Part shown: piece after piece, positions 27,119-37,505 of the stretch | Position numbering within the stretch: position 1 is the first letter of the stretch | How the letters are laid out: every line of letters begins with the position of its first letter | Origin: an uncultured Bacteroidales bacterium | GTDB lineage: Bacteria; Bacteroidota; Bacteroidia; Bacteroidales; UBA932 | Length of the DNA: 64,000 nt | Direction: 5' to 3' | Assembly (NCBI GenBank): GCA_934700615.1 | Contig: CAKUXR010000004.1 | Coordinates: 68,592-132,591, forward strand | The notes under the pieces: model-generated | Told to the model about the DNA's origin: nothing | What the model saw: only the letters and a program-made list of their open reading frames with translations | The model's database searches: none | Position numbers and translations under genes: made by a program

Positions 27119-29575
27119 ATGATAAGTAAACTTGCAAAACAAGCATTGGTCTGCACGGCAGCATTGGCTTTATTCGCATCAGGTCTTTCGGCCCAGAGCC
27201 GCGAAGACAGGAAGGTCCGTACCCCGAACTATGAACTGGCAGAAAGATTCTCTGCCAAGAGGGTTGGACAGATGGTGTTCTCGACATCCGTAAGACCGCA
27301 GTGGTTCAGGAACGGAGACAAATTCCTCTATGCGTGGAAGACATCTGAAGGAACAGAATACTACATTGCTGACCCTAAGCTCGGCAAGACCGAGAAGGCA
27401 TTCGATATGGAAAAGCTTGCGATGCAGATTACCGGAATCGTACGCGACCCGTTCGAGGCAAAACACCTCCCTATGAGGAACCTCACCATTGACCCTGAAA
27501 ACGACGGTATCCTGAAATTCGACATCGTCAGCTCGCAGGAAAAGAAAGACACTACAGGAAAATCTACAGGTGACAGGCTCACATATCACTTCAGTTACAA
27601 GATTTCTGACAAGAGCCTCACTTACAATACTACAGACAAAGACGACAAATATCCTTCATGGGCAAACGTGTCACCTGACGGAATGACTGGAGTCTATATG
27701 AAGAACTCCAACCTCTTCTACATGGACACTTTGAACATGCGCAAGGCCGCCAAAGACCCTAAGGACAGCACAATCGTGGAGCACAGAATCACGAGCGACG
27801 GCTATAAGGATTTCTGCTATGGCATAAACAACTACAACGGCAACACCGTGACAGATACGACCAAACGCGTATTCCCTACAGAACTTGTATGGTCACCTGA
27901 TTCCAAGCACATCGCAGTCATGCGTTGGGACATGAGCCCGGTAAAAGACTTCTGGGTAATCAACTCCCTCAGCAGACCACGTCCGACGCTCGAAACCTAC
28001 AAATACCAGATGCCGGGCGAGCCTGGCCCTCACGGCCATTTGTATGTTTTCAATGCCGGTGACTGGACCTCCCATACGGTGAAAATCAATGCCTTCAAGG
28101 ATCAGGAACTGTCACTCCAGTCCGCTCCGGCTACTGTCAATGACCAGTTCGAAGAATTCGGCGGCATCAAATGGCTCGGCGGCCCGGACGGTTTCTGGCT
28201 TACAAGAATGAGCCGCGACCTCAAACGCATGGACATCTGCTACGTCGGCGTTGACAGCGACTCCACAAAGACAGTCATTGCAGAGAGAATGAACACCTAC
28301 GTCGAGAGCCGCGCGCTCAGAATCATTGACAACGGCAAGAAACTCATCCATTGGTCCGAAAGGAACGGATGGGCGAACCTCTACCTCTGCGACCTGAACG
28401 GCAAGGTGCTCCGCAACCTCACAGAAGGCGCTTACCATGTGGATGACGTGCTCGCTGTCAATGAAAAAGAAGGCTACATCCTGTTCCGTGCCTGCGGAAA
28501 GGAAAAAGGCGAGAACCCTTACCAGATGCATGTATATAGAGTAAGTCTCCAGGGCGGAGAACCTAAGATGCTCGACATGCCGGACATGAACATCGACGCA
28601 ATCGCTACTGAAGACGGCAAGTACTTCATTGCCAATTGCTCACGAGTGGATTACAAGCCGTTATCAGTCCTCTATGACGCGACCGGAAAGAAAGTCTGCG
28701 ACCTCGGCGAGGCTGACTTCTCACTCCTCTTCGCTGCCGGATACAAATTCCCTGAGCGTTTCACCGTAAAGGCTGCCGACGGCATTACCGACCTTCACGG
28801 AGCAATCTACAAACCATTCGACTTCGACTCCACAAAGGTTTATCCTATATGTGATTACGTTTATCCGGGCCCACAGGTCGAGGCCAACAACATCAGCTGG
28901 AGCAGGGGATTCACCAGAACAGACCGTCTTGCACAGCTTGGCTTCATCGTCATAACAGTCGGCAACAGGGGAGGTCATCCTGACAGGTCGAAGTGGTATC
29001 ACAACTACGGCTACGGCAACCTCCGCGACTACGGTCTCGAGGACCAGAAATATGCAATCCAGCAGCTCGGAGCGAAGTATCCATGGATTGATCTCGGCAG
29101 AGTTGGTATCCACGGACACTCAGGCGGCGGATTTATGTCCACAGCAGCCATGCTCAAGTACCCTGACTTCTTCAAGGCAGCCGTTTCTTGCGCGGGCAAC
29201 CATGACAACAACATCTACAACCGCTGGTGGAGCGAACAGCATCACGGAATCAAAGAGAAGATCGAGGCCGGCGACACAACCTTCGTATATTCCATCGAGA
29301 CCAATCCTCAGATTGCCTCCAACCTGAAGGGCCACCTCATGCTCGTGCACGGCGACATCGACAACAACGTGCATCCTGCGAACTCTATCCGTGTCGTCAA
29401 TGCCCTCATCCGCGCCAACAAGCGTTTCGACATGCTCATCCTCCCTGGTCAGCGCCACGGATTCGGCGACATGAACGAGTACTTCTTCTGGCGTATGGCC
29501 GACTACTACTGCGAGTGGCTGATGGGAGCTAGCGAAAGGCATGAAGTCGATATAAAAGAAATGAACAACGATTAA
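27119..29575 (+). CDS. S9 family prolyl/dipeptidyl peptidase (DPP IV-like)
   Basis: Periplasmic serine peptidase of 818 residues with a signal peptide ending LSAQS. The first ~550 residues form the DPP IV-type beta-propeller (WSPDSKHIAVMRWD and repeated WxxR segments). The C-terminal alpha/beta-hydrolase has the nucleophile in GIHGHSGGGFM (about residue 670), Asp in HGDIDNNVHP (about 745) and His in GQRHGFGD (about 780). Together with the DPP7-type enzyme at 14411 it points to growth on peptides. Exact specificity (DPP IV, PTP-A or other S9) cannot be told by eye. Confidence 0.92.
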   Translation: MISKLAKQALVCTAALALFASGLSAQSREDRKVRTPNYELAERFSAKRVGQMVFSTSVRPQWFRNGDKFLYAWKTSEGTEYYIADPKLGKTEKAFDMEKLAMQITGIVRDPFEAKHLPMRNLTIDPENDGILKFDIVSSQEKKDTTGKSTGDRLTYHFSYKISDKSLTYNTTDKDDKYPSWANVSPDGMTGVYMKNSNLFYMDTLNMRKAAKDPKDSTIVEHRITSDGYKDFCYGINNYNGNTVTDTTKRVFPTELVWSPDSKHIAVMRWDMSPVKDFWVINSLSRPRPTLETYKYQMPGEPGPHGHLYVFNAGDWTSHTVKINAFKDQELSLQSAPATVNDQFEEFGGIKWLGGPDGFWLTRMSRDLKRMDICYVGVDSDSTKTVIAERMNTYVESRALRIIDNGKKLIHWSERNGWANLYLCDLNGKVLRNLTEGAYHVDDVLAVNEKEGYILFRACGKEKGENPYQMHVYRVSLQGGEPKMLDMPDMNIDAIATEDGKYFIANCSRVDYKPLSVLYDATGKKVCDLGEADFSLLFAAGYKFPERFTVKAADGITDLHGAIYKPFDFDSTKVYPICDYVYPGPQVEANNISWSRGFTRTDRLAQLGFIVITVGNRGGHPDRSKWYHNYGYGNLRDYGLEDQKYAIQQLGAKYPWIDLGRVGIHGHSGGGFMSTAAMLKYPDFFKAAVSCAGNHDNNIYNRWWSEQHHGIKEKIEAGDTTFVYSIETNPQIASNLKGHLMLVHGDIDNNVHPANSIRVVNALIRANKRFDMLILPGQRHGFGDMNEYFFWRMADYYCEWLMGASERHEVDIKEMNND

Positions 29576-29582
29576 TGTTACT

Positions 29583-30377
29583 ATGAGATTTAGATCAATG
29601 TTAATGTGTGCAGGCGCAATCTTCACGATTGCCGCCTGCCATGACTCCTCAGTGAGTGTCGATAAGGTCAATGTCAATGTTACCGAGCCTCTTTCTCCGG
29701 AAAGAACTGACTCAGTGACAGTTGCAATAAGCATTGAATATCCGTCAAGCGGACTGGAAGACTCGGTCAAGACAGCCATCTGCGAAAATATCGTCGAAGC
29801 CGCATTCGGCTCGGACTATGCCGGCCTGGACCTGAAGTCCGCTGCCGACAAATGGACTGCAGACTTCGTCGCAGAATACCGCAGCACCTGCATGGACCTG
29901 CTCAAGGCCAATGCGGAGAATGACGATGTCAATGTTACCGAGAGCCTCGGCTTCCTGGTGTGGTCCAGCAACATTGAAGGCTATTTCTCGGGCAAGCATG
30001 AAGACATAGTCTCCTATACTATAGCAGATTACGTCTATGAAGGCGGCGCCCACGGCTCATCTTCCGAGGTTACTTTCAATGTGGACATGAAGACCGGAAA
30101 ACAGATTACCGAAGAGGATTTCTTCATTCCGGGATACAAAGAGGAACTTTCCAAACTGCTCACATCACATCTTCGTGATGCAATGCCTGACCAGGAGTCA
30201 TACGACTGCCTGTTCATCAAGGACATCGAGCCTAACGGAAACTTCAAGGTCTCAGAGACAGGCGTCACCTATGTTTACGGCCAGTACGAAATCGGCCCGT
30301 ATTCAGTAGGCATCATAAAGGTCACTGTTCCATGGGAAGAACTCGGCGACCTCGTCCGCGAGCATCCTCTGAGATAA
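29583..30377 (+). CDS. DUF3298/DUF4163 (RsiV-like) lipoprotein
   Basis: 264-residue predicted lipoprotein (signal peptide, lipobox IAAC). The C-terminal half carries the DUF3298 hallmark YVYEGGAHGSSSEVTFNVDMKTG followed by ITEEDFF, as in the extracellular part of RsiV. It starts 7 bases after the peptidase stop and ends 12 bases before an ECF sigma factor gene. RsiV in Bacillus is an anti-sigma factor that binds lysozyme. This protein lacks the cytoplasmic sigma-binding part, so a sensing role here is speculative. Confidence 0.82.
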   Translation: MRFRSMLMCAGAIFTIAACHDSSVSVDKVNVNVTEPLSPERTDSVTVAISIEYPSSGLEDSVKTAICENIVEAAFGSDYAGLDLKSAADKWTADFVAEYRSTCMDLLKANAENDDVNVTESLGFLVWSSNIEGYFSGKHEDIVSYTIADYVYEGGAHGSSSEVTFNVDMKTGKQITEEDFFIPGYKEELSKLLTSHLRDAMPDQESYDCLFIKDIEPNGNFKVSETGVTYVYGQYEIGPYSVGIIKVTVPWEELGDLVREHPLR

Positions 30378-30389
30378 CTACAGCAACAA

Positions 30390-30935
30390 ATGTTCAAATC
30401 CATCAAAGACCAGACGGACGAAGTCCTTCTTGTGAAATTGAAGCGTGGCAATATCCGCAGTTTCGAGGCGATATATGACCGCTACGCTCCGATGGTATTG
30501 AACTTTGTCCGCAAGATAATCAAGGATCAGATGCGTGCGGAAGATATTACCCAGAACATATTCATGCGGCTTTATGTCTCACGGAACAGCCTGGATCCGG
30601 GGCTCTCGCTGAAGAACTGGCTGTTCGTGTGCGCCAGGAACGAGGCGTTGGATGTTCTCAGGTCCAAATGGGCGAAGGATGTGGAGAAAGTCCAGGAGAT
30701 AAAGGAAGATGTCCAGGTTTCTGTTCCGGAAGACGAGATGATACGGAGGGAATCCGCCGCGCAACTGCGTACCATGGTGGACGACCTTCCGGGCCAGCGC
30801 GCCAAGATATTGAAGATGAGTAAGCTGGATGAACTTTCAAATAGGGAGATAGCCGAGAGGCTGGGGCTCTCTGTACGCACTGTGGAGAAGCATCTGGAAC
30901 TCGCCCTGAAAGATCTTCGCGGAAAGCTGAATTGA
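30390..30935 (+). CDS. ECF RNA polymerase sigma factor, SusC/SusD-locus type
   Basis: 181 residues. Region 2 (FEAIYDRYAPMVLNFVRKII, then EDITQNIFMRLYV) and region 4 (ISNREIAERLGLSVRTVEKH type helix-turn-helix) are clear. It is followed by a FecR anti-sigma gene and a SusC with an STN domain, the standard trans-envelope relay in which receptor occupancy frees the sigma factor to transcribe the locus. It lies 12 bases behind the DUF3298 gene, so it may be partly co-transcribed with the peptidase. Confidence 0.95.
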   Translation: MFKSIKDQTDEVLLVKLKRGNIRSFEAIYDRYAPMVLNFVRKIIKDQMRAEDITQNIFMRLYVSRNSLDPGLSLKNWLFVCARNEALDVLRSKWAKDVEKVQEIKEDVQVSVPEDEMIRRESAAQLRTMVDDLPGQRAKILKMSKLDELSNREIAERLGLSVRTVEKHLELALKDLRGKLN

Positions 30936-31021
30936 CCTTTTATGGCATTGACATAAAAAAATCAAAAATTTTTCCTAAACCGTTACGTAAATTTTCCTGG
31001 TCGTACGTTCTTATGGTGAAA

Positions 31022-31038
31022 GGCAGTGAAAGACTGCC
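31022..31038 (+). promoter_or_regulatory. Small stem-loop in the FecR gene leader
   Basis: GGCAGT-GAAAG-ACTGCC forms a perfect 6-bp stem 30 bases ahead of the FecR start. The AT-rich stretch upstream (30960-31015) is the likely place for a promoter read by the ECF sigma factor, but I cannot fix its -35 and -10. Confidence 0.35.
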
Positions 31039-31067
31039 ACAGAAATCTGTTTCCTTATCATATCGTA

Positions 31068-32036
31068 ATGGACAAGAGACTGAAAGATTATTATGACGGC
31101 TTGTTTTCCCCGGAGGAAGAGTCAGAAGTCCAGAAGTGGCTCGCTCTCCACGGGAAAGATGAATCTGTGTCCGACTCCTTGCGGGAGCTGTTCGACGGGG
31201 AAGAAAAGCGCTCCAGCGAACAGACATTGATGTATAAGCGCATTTCTCCGGAAAAGAAGAGCATCTGGCGCAGCAGTCTCATGGCGGCCTGCATTGCCGG
31301 TCTCCTCGCAGTTGCGGTCTCTTCGCCGGTTGCTTATTTCGTCGGGAAGAAGGATGCTCCGGTGCAGCTCGCGGAGGTGGAATGGCGTGAATATAAAGTC
31401 CCTGCAGGCGAGAATCACCGTATGGTGTTGCCTGACAGTTCGGAGATTTGGCTGAACGCAGGTTCCCGCATCACCTATCCGTCACGTTTCGAGGGCAATG
31501 AACGCAAAGTGTTCATCGACGGAGAGGTCTATGCCCATATCACGTCTGACCCTCAGCATCCGTTCATAATAAATTCAGGTGACACACGCCTGAAAGTCTA
31601 TGGAACCACATTCAACTACAAGACTTACAGTGAGAGCGAATGTGTCGAGGTCCTGCTTCTGAAAGGCTCCGTCAGCCTCGATGTGAATGTCGGGGGCGAG
31701 ATGAAGACAGTGCAGATGGCACCTGGATATATGGTGCAGTATGACAGGAATACCTGCTCTGTCGATATGCAGACATTCGACCGGACGAACTACCGGGCGT
31801 TCTCTGAGAAGCATTCATTCCATTTCTTCAATCTTACTATGGCTGACATCGCCAGGGATCTGTCCCGCTATTTCGGGACCAGGATTGTCGTGCAGGACGA
31901 CAAGCTGGCGAAGACGCATTTCTACGCATATTTTACTAATAACGAAACCCTTGAGCAGATTCTTTCTGCGATGAACACTGACAAGAAAATGAAAATCAAG
32001 TCGAGTGACGGCGTCATATACTTGTCATCCCGATAG
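31068..32036 (+). CDS. FecR-family anti-sigma factor
   Basis: Inner-membrane anti-sigma protein of 322 residues from the ATG at 31068 (MDKRLKDYYDG); the longer frame adds 14 residues and is less likely. A cytoplasmic segment of about 70 residues is followed by one membrane helix (about 70-93), a periplasmic FecR domain (about 110-205, WREYKVPAGENHRMVLPDSS, then LNAGSRITYPSRF) and a C-terminal DUF4974 domain (FFNLTMADIARDLSRYF). It should hold the preceding sigma factor until contacted by the STN domain of the following SusC. Confidence 0.93.
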   Translation: MDKRLKDYYDGLFSPEEESEVQKWLALHGKDESVSDSLRELFDGEEKRSSEQTLMYKRISPEKKSIWRSSLMAACIAGLLAVAVSSPVAYFVGKKDAPVQLAEVEWREYKVPAGENHRMVLPDSSEIWLNAGSRITYPSRFEGNERKVFIDGEVYAHITSDPQHPFIINSGDTRLKVYGTTFNYKTYSESECVEVLLLKGSVSLDVNVGGEMKTVQMAPGYMVQYDRNTCSVDMQTFDRTNYRAFSEKHSFHFFNLTMADIARDLSRYFGTRIVVQDDKLAKTHFYAYFTNNETLEQILSAMNTDKKMKIKSSDGVIYLSSR

Positions 32037-32075
32037 AATTCCACATATTATTCATTTAACCATATTAAACAATCG

Positions 32076-35000
32076 ATGAAAGTAAAAATTTTACTTGCAT
32101 CGCTGCTTGCCATGGTGATAAGTTTGTCCGCTTCGGCTCTGGAAATAGACCTGAAGCTGCACAATGTCACCATAAGAGAAGCGATTGCCGCATTGAACAA
32201 GATGGAAAACTGGTCCATCATCGTTAATTCTGACGAAATCGATTTGTCCAGGAAAGTGTCTGTCGATGCTGCCGGTGCCAGCATCAATGATGTCCTTGAC
32301 CAAATCTTTGTCGGACAGAATGTAACTTATGTCATAAACGGAAGCAGCGTGTCCATCACCGGGCATCAGGCTGCGCCAAAGGCTGAAGAGCCTGCGAAGA
32401 TTACCGTAAAGGGCAAGGTGACCGATCCGTCGGGAGCACCTCTTCCTGCAGCCTCACTCATGGTGAAGGGCACCAAGACCGGCTTCTTCACTGACATGGA
32501 CGGAAACTTTGAATTGTCCGGCATAGACTTTCCTGTGACTCTCGTGGTGTCGTATATCGGATTCTCCGAAAGGGAGGTCAATGTCAATGGAACAGAGACA
32601 GACCTCACAATCAGCCTCTCTGATGACCAGAACCTTCTTGACGATGTGGTCGTGGTCGGATATGGCACACAGAAGAAAGTGAACCTGACTGGAGCTGTCT
32701 CCGTGATCGACGGAAAGGATCTCAATGCCCGCCCTGTCACCAACACCGCCATGGCTCTTCAGGGAGCAGACCCTTCCCTCACTCTTACCACAGGAAACGG
32801 TTCCATTGCCGGAAATCATTACAAGATGTCCATCCGTGGTGCGGTGTCATTGAACTCAGGCTCGCCGCTCGTCCTCATCGACGGTATCGAGGGTAGCCTC
32901 GCGCAGGTGAACCCTAACGATATCGAGAACATATCAGTCCTCAAGGACGCGTCCTCCTGTGCCATCTATGGTGCGAAGGCTTCTGCCGGCGTGATTCTGA
33001 TTACCACCAAGAGCGGCGCTGACGGAAAGGCGAAGATTACCTACAACGGGCGTTTCAGTATTTCCGACAATACTACTTCCACGGACTATATCACATCAGG
33101 TTATGACTATGTCACTCTGACCAATGAGTTCTATAACTACACCAAGGGCTATGGCGCATGGACTTATACCGACGCTCAACTGCAGATGCTGAAGGAGCGC
33201 CGCTACGACAAGACTGAGAACCCTGCTCGTCCGTGGGTGGTTCCTGACGAGACCGGAACATATACATATCTCTATCTTGGAAACTTTGACTGGTACAACT
33301 ACCTGCTGAACAAGACACGCCCTGAAACGGAGCATAACATCACCGTCCGCGGAGGCAATGACAAGATAACATACTATGCCTCAGGACGCTATCTCTACCG
33401 TAGAGGTCTCTTCGGGAACAGCGTGAAGGATAATTATAACGGTTACTCTTTCCGTTCCAAGATAGATGTGAAGATGACTAAGTGGCTGAACTACTCGAAC
33501 AACATCAGTTTCGAGCGCACGGACTATTCTTACGGCGGATTCTGGGAAATCGACGGTTCCGACGGTCTGGCTTCCAATGGTATCCTCTATGACCTCATGA
33601 GAAACGTCGGCCCGAACATTACACCGTACAACCCTGACGGAACCATCAATATCCAGTCAGGATATATGGCGGATGCCACATCGCCATTGTTCTCAGGACG
33701 AGGCGGAACCTTCATGGACGGCAGGAACCATAACCAGGTAGTGAACAATTATCTGACACTTACTAACCGCTTCACGGCGAACATCGCCAAGGGGCTCCAG
33801 TTCATCGCCGACTATACCTACCGTCGCCGCGACCAGCTGAAGGCATACCGTAGTCTCCCTTCAGCGAACTGCTATGACAATGCCAACAAGCGTATGTACA
33901 AGGGCGCTGACGACAGTGTTCCGCAGGGACAGTTCACGAATGGTTCAGTGTTCGACTTCTATCAGGAGAACCGCTACTATCAGGACGGTCATATCATCAA
34001 TGCTTACTTCAAGTACAATCATACTTTTGCCGATGCGCACAATCTCTCTGCCACTGTCGGAGGAAACTTCGACGACTATCGCAGCAGTTCATTGGTAAAC
34101 AGGCAGAAAGGCTCACTTTCTCCTTCATTGTCATATATCAACATGGCGAATGGCGATATCGACAGGGACAGGGAGACGAACTCTTCATACAGGACTCTGG
34201 GCTTCTTCGGCCGTGTGAACTATGACTGGAAAGGACGCTATCTCCTGGAAGTGTCAGGCCGTTTCGACGGATCTTCACGATTCCCTGCAAATCACAGATG
34301 GGGCTTCTTCCCGTCAGCATCAGCGGGATGGCGTATCTCTGAGGAACCGTTCTGGAAGAATCTGAAGAATGCCGTGAACAATGCCAAGGTTCGTGTTTCC
34401 TATGGTACACTCGGAAACCAGCAGGTAAGCAACTACTATTACTGGGACACCATCAGTACAGGGCTTGCATCGGACACAAAGGTGTCATACACCTTTGATG
34501 GAAAGAACAAGGCCAGTATGGCCACTGCATCCGCTCCTGTATCCAGCAGCCTTACCTGGGAGACGGTCGTGTCCGAGAACCTCGGTATCGATCTCGGCTT
34601 CCTTCAGGGCAGGCTGAACTTCTCGACCGACCTCTATATAAGGGATACCAAGAATATGCTTACCAAGGGCAAGACAGTCCCTGTCGTATATGGCGAGGCT
34701 GCGCCTAAGGAGAATGCTGCAAACCTCCGCACGAAGGGATATGAGATTTCTCTCGGATGGAGAGACTCTTTCAACATGGCTGGGAAGCCGTTCTCTTATG
34801 GCGTGACTGCTACACTCGGTGACTATCAGACACATATCACCAAATTCGACAATCCTGAGAAGAAACTGAGCGACCACTATGTGGGACAGAGGCTCGGTGA
34901 TATCTGGGGTTATGTGTCGGACGGTCTGTTCGCCACTGACGAAGAGGCTGCCGCTTATGAGGCCGCCATCGATTCCAAAGGTACGGTACACAAGACATTG

Positions 35001-35654
35001 TTCGGCTGCAAGGCTCCGTATAACCACCTGATGGCAGGAGATATCCGCTATAAGGACCTGAACGGTGACGGAAAGATCGACGCCGGCTCGACCACTCTTG
35101 ACAAGCCGGGCGACCGCAGGGTGATCGGAAACAAGCTCCCTCGCTACAACTATTCTGTCAAGGGAGACTTCAGCTGGAACGGAATCGATCTCAGTGTCTT
35201 CTTCCAGGGCGTTGGCAAGCTCGACTGGCTGCCGTCACAGAACTGTCTGTATTTCTACGGCCCTTATGCCTTCGAGCGTCCAAGCTTCATCTCCAAGGAC
35301 TTCGACAGCCTTTGCTGGTCATCCGAGGAAGGGGCTGACAATAGCCACGCTATTTTCCCGCGCAAGCGAGGCAATCTCGTAAAAGGCAAGAACTACGTGG
35401 CGACTGACTATTTCCTCCAGAATGCGAGGTACATCAGGCTGAAGAACCTCACGGTAGGATATACGCTTCCTATCAAATCCAAGGCACTTGAGAGAGCGAG
35501 AATATACTTCTCGGGCGAGAACCTGTTCTACATATCTCCGCTCAGGAAGGCATGCAAGACCATAGACCCTGAGGTGGCTACGACCACTGCCACGAATGAC
35601 AGTATGTATCCATACTCAAGGACATTCTCCGTTGGTATTGATATCACGTTCTAA
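32076..35654 (+). CDS. SusC/RagA TonB-linked receptor with STN domain
   Basis: Outer-membrane TonB-dependent importer of 1192 residues. Order: signal peptide; STN (secretin/TonB short N-terminal) domain at about 20-90 (NVTIREAIAALNKMENWSI); carboxypeptidase-like domain at about 110-180 (KGKVTDPSGAPLPAASLMV); plug with the SusC signature VVVVGYGTQKK near residue 193 and SVLKDASSCAIYGAKASAGV; barrel ending in VGIDITF. The STN domain contacts the FecR protein, so this receptor is also a signal transducer. The partner SusD follows 14 bases later. Hardly any GTCAATG motif occurs in this gene. Confidence 0.96.
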   Translation: MKVKILLASLLAMVISLSASALEIDLKLHNVTIREAIAALNKMENWSIIVNSDEIDLSRKVSVDAAGASINDVLDQIFVGQNVTYVINGSSVSITGHQAAPKAEEPAKITVKGKVTDPSGAPLPAASLMVKGTKTGFFTDMDGNFELSGIDFPVTLVVSYIGFSEREVNVNGTETDLTISLSDDQNLLDDVVVVGYGTQKKVNLTGAVSVIDGKDLNARPVTNTAMALQGADPSLTLTTGNGSIAGNHYKMSIRGAVSLNSGSPLVLIDGIEGSLAQVNPNDIENISVLKDASSCAIYGAKASAGVILITTKSGADGKAKITYNGRFSISDNTTSTDYITSGYDYVTLTNEFYNYTKGYGAWTYTDAQLQMLKERRYDKTENPARPWVVPDETGTYTYLYLGNFDWYNYLLNKTRPETEHNITVRGGNDKITYYASGRYLYRRGLFGNSVKDNYNGYSFRSKIDVKMTKWLNYSNNISFERTDYSYGGFWEIDGSDGLASNGILYDLMRNVGPNITPYNPDGTINIQSGYMADATSPLFSGRGGTFMDGRNHNQVVNNYLTLTNRFTANIAKGLQFIADYTYRRRDQLKAYRSLPSANCYDNANKRMYKGADDSVPQGQFTNGSVFDFYQENRYYQDGHIINAYFKYNHTFADAHNLSATVGGNFDDYRSSSLVNRQKGSLSPSLSYINMANGDIDRDRETNSSYRTLGFFGRVNYDWKGRYLLEVSGRFDGSSRFPANHRWGFFPSASAGWRISEEPFWKNLKNAVNNAKVRVSYGTLGNQQVSNYYYWDTISTGLASDTKVSYTFDGKNKASMATASAPVSSSLTWETVVSENLGIDLGFLQGRLNFSTDLYIRDTKNMLTKGKTVPVVYGEAAPKENAANLRTKGYEISLGWRDSFNMAGKPFSYGVTATLGDYQTHITKFDNPEKKLSDHYVGQRLGDIWGYVSDGLFATDEEAAAYEAAIDSKGTVHKTLFGCKAPYNHLMAGDIRYKDLNGDGKIDAGSTTLDKPGDRRVIGNKLPRYNYSVKGDFSWNGIDLSVFFQGVGKLDWLPSQNCLYFYGPYAFERPSFISKDFDSLCWSSEEGADNSHAIFPRKRGNLVKGKNYVATDYFLQNARYIRLKNLTVGYTLPIKSKALERARIYFSGENLFYISPLRKACKTIDPEVATTTATNDSMYPYSRTFSVGIDITF

Positions 35655-35668
35655 AACATTGAAAAACA

Positions 35669-37504
35669 ATGAAAAAAATACTTAGCATAATATCATTGTC
35701 CGCAGCGGTACTCCTTTCTGCGTCCTGCGAGGACTTCCTTACCAAGGTTCCTGAGACAGACCTTTCTCCGGACACGTTCTTCACGACCGAGGCGGAACTT
35801 GAGATGTGGACAAACAACTTCTATGCGGAAATCCTTCCGGAGGCCGATAACCTTACCGCACAGGTAGCTGACGACCATTATACGTCTTCCCTGAATGCCG
35901 TCGAGAAGGGAACCCGTTCTCCGTCATCTAACTCATGGGGTGTAAGCACATGGCAGCCTCTCAGGCGCATAAACTACTTTTTGGAGAACAACAAGTGCAC
36001 TGACCCGGCCGTAAAGGCGGAATATGAAGGCGTCGCATACTTCTTCCGTGCGATGTTCTATTTCAACAAGGTGCGCCAATATGGCGATATCCCGTATTAT
36101 GACAATGTCATAGGATCCTCTGACGATGCTATGCTGAACAAGCCGCGTGACCCGCGCGGTTATGTAATGCTTAAGATTTGCCAGGACTTGGACAAGGCAT
36201 ACGAGCTTCTTCCTGATAAATGGGAAGCATACAGCGTATATAAGGTGACCAAGGATGCCGCTATGGCACTCAAGTCACGTGCCGCCCTTTTCGAGGGAAC
36301 ATTCCGCAAGTACCACGCCGGCACTGAATATGTTCCGCAGGACGAGCAGACATTCGACGGTGTGACCGTCTCTTCCAAGTGGTTTCTGGAGCAGGCTGCC
36401 GAGGCTGCTTCCAAAGTGATGGGCAAGCATAGCCTCTATACCGGCAACACTCTCGGTCTCGCAACGAAGGCGACAAAGGCTTCATATCGCGAGTACTTCA
36501 TCCTTGAGGATGCCGAAAGCAGCGAGACTATTCTCTCCAGGCGCTACAGCGTGTCACTGCTGATTCGCCACAGCATCCAGTTCAATATGAAGAACGGACG
36601 CCACAGCGCCACGGCACGTTTCGTGAACCACTATCTTCAGGCGGACGGCACACCTATCCAGAACAGAAGCGGCTGGCAGACATTGTCATACGGCGATGAG
36701 TTCAAGAACCGCGACCCTCGTATGGAGCAGACACTTCACGGGCCGTCCTACGTGGCTTATCAGGGCAAGGGGCACGAGATGATGACATTCGACAGAAACC
36801 TCAGCGGATACCGTATCATAAAGTTCGTCAGCAGCACGGATCACGAGAACTCCACCACATCCACCACGGACTATCCTATAATCCGCTATGCAGAGGTACT
36901 TCTGAACTATGCCGAGGCGAAGGCCGAACTAGGAACTCTTACGGCGGATGATCTTGCCAAGACTATAAACGTGATACGCGCCCGTGTCGGAATGCCCGGA
37001 TTGTCAGCAGTGCCTACGGAACCTGATGCGCTTATGAAGGAATACTATCCTAATGCCAAGGGCGAGCAGCTTGCAGCAATCCTCGAAATCCGCCGCGAGC
37101 GTACCGTGGAGCTCTTCTGCGAAGGCTTCCGTCAGTGGGACCTTCTCCGCTGGGATGAGGGAAAGTGGATTGTTCCTTCCACCAACAAGGGCTTTCAGGG
37201 CATTTATGTTCCTGCGCTTGGCGAATACGACCTGGACAATGACGGAAAACTCGATGCCGGATTCTATGCGAAGGCACTGTCAGCTGATGATAAAACCACT
37301 GTCCCTGCCACGAACCAGATTGTGATAGGCGGTGGCTGGACACTCTCTGAAGGCGACCACGGCTATCTGACATATCATGCAGCAGAGGATTATGTCTGGG
37401 ATGATGCCAAGGACTATCTTTGGCCGATTCCTGTGGATCAGCGCACCTTGACAGGAGGAGCATTGACGCAGAACCCTGGTTGGAAGGACAGTTACGGAAA
37501 GTAA
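35669..37504 (+). CDS. SusD/RagB nutrient-binding lipoprotein
   Basis: 611-residue surface lipoprotein (lipobox SASC) that caps the SusC barrel and binds the substrate. SusD signatures include the N-terminal EDFLTKVPETDLSPDTFFTTE, GVAYFFRAMFYFNKVRQYGDIPYY near residue 125, and the C-terminal RYAEVLLNYAEAKAE followed by RERTVELFCEGFRQWDLLRW. Followed after 1 base by the phosphodiester glycosidase gene, so transport and cleavage are tightly coupled. Confidence 0.96.
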   Translation: MKKILSIISLSAAVLLSASCEDFLTKVPETDLSPDTFFTTEAELEMWTNNFYAEILPEADNLTAQVADDHYTSSLNAVEKGTRSPSSNSWGVSTWQPLRRINYFLENNKCTDPAVKAEYEGVAYFFRAMFYFNKVRQYGDIPYYDNVIGSSDDAMLNKPRDPRGYVMLKICQDLDKAYELLPDKWEAYSVYKVTKDAAMALKSRAALFEGTFRKYHAGTEYVPQDEQTFDGVTVSSKWFLEQAAEAASKVMGKHSLYTGNTLGLATKATKASYREYFILEDAESSETILSRRYSVSLLIRHSIQFNMKNGRHSATARFVNHYLQADGTPIQNRSGWQTLSYGDEFKNRDPRMEQTLHGPSYVAYQGKGHEMMTFDRNLSGYRIIKFVSSTDHENSTTSTTDYPIIRYAEVLLNYAEAKAELGTLTADDLAKTINVIRARVGMPGLSAVPTEPDALMKEYYPNAKGEQLAAILEIRRERTVELFCEGFRQWDLLRWDEGKWIVPSTNKGFQGIYVPALGEYDLDNDGKLDAGFYAKALSADDKTTVPATNQIVIGGGWTLSEGDHGYLTYHAAEDYVWDDAKDYLWPIPVDQRTLTGGALTQNPGWKDSYGK

Positions 37505-37505
37505 T

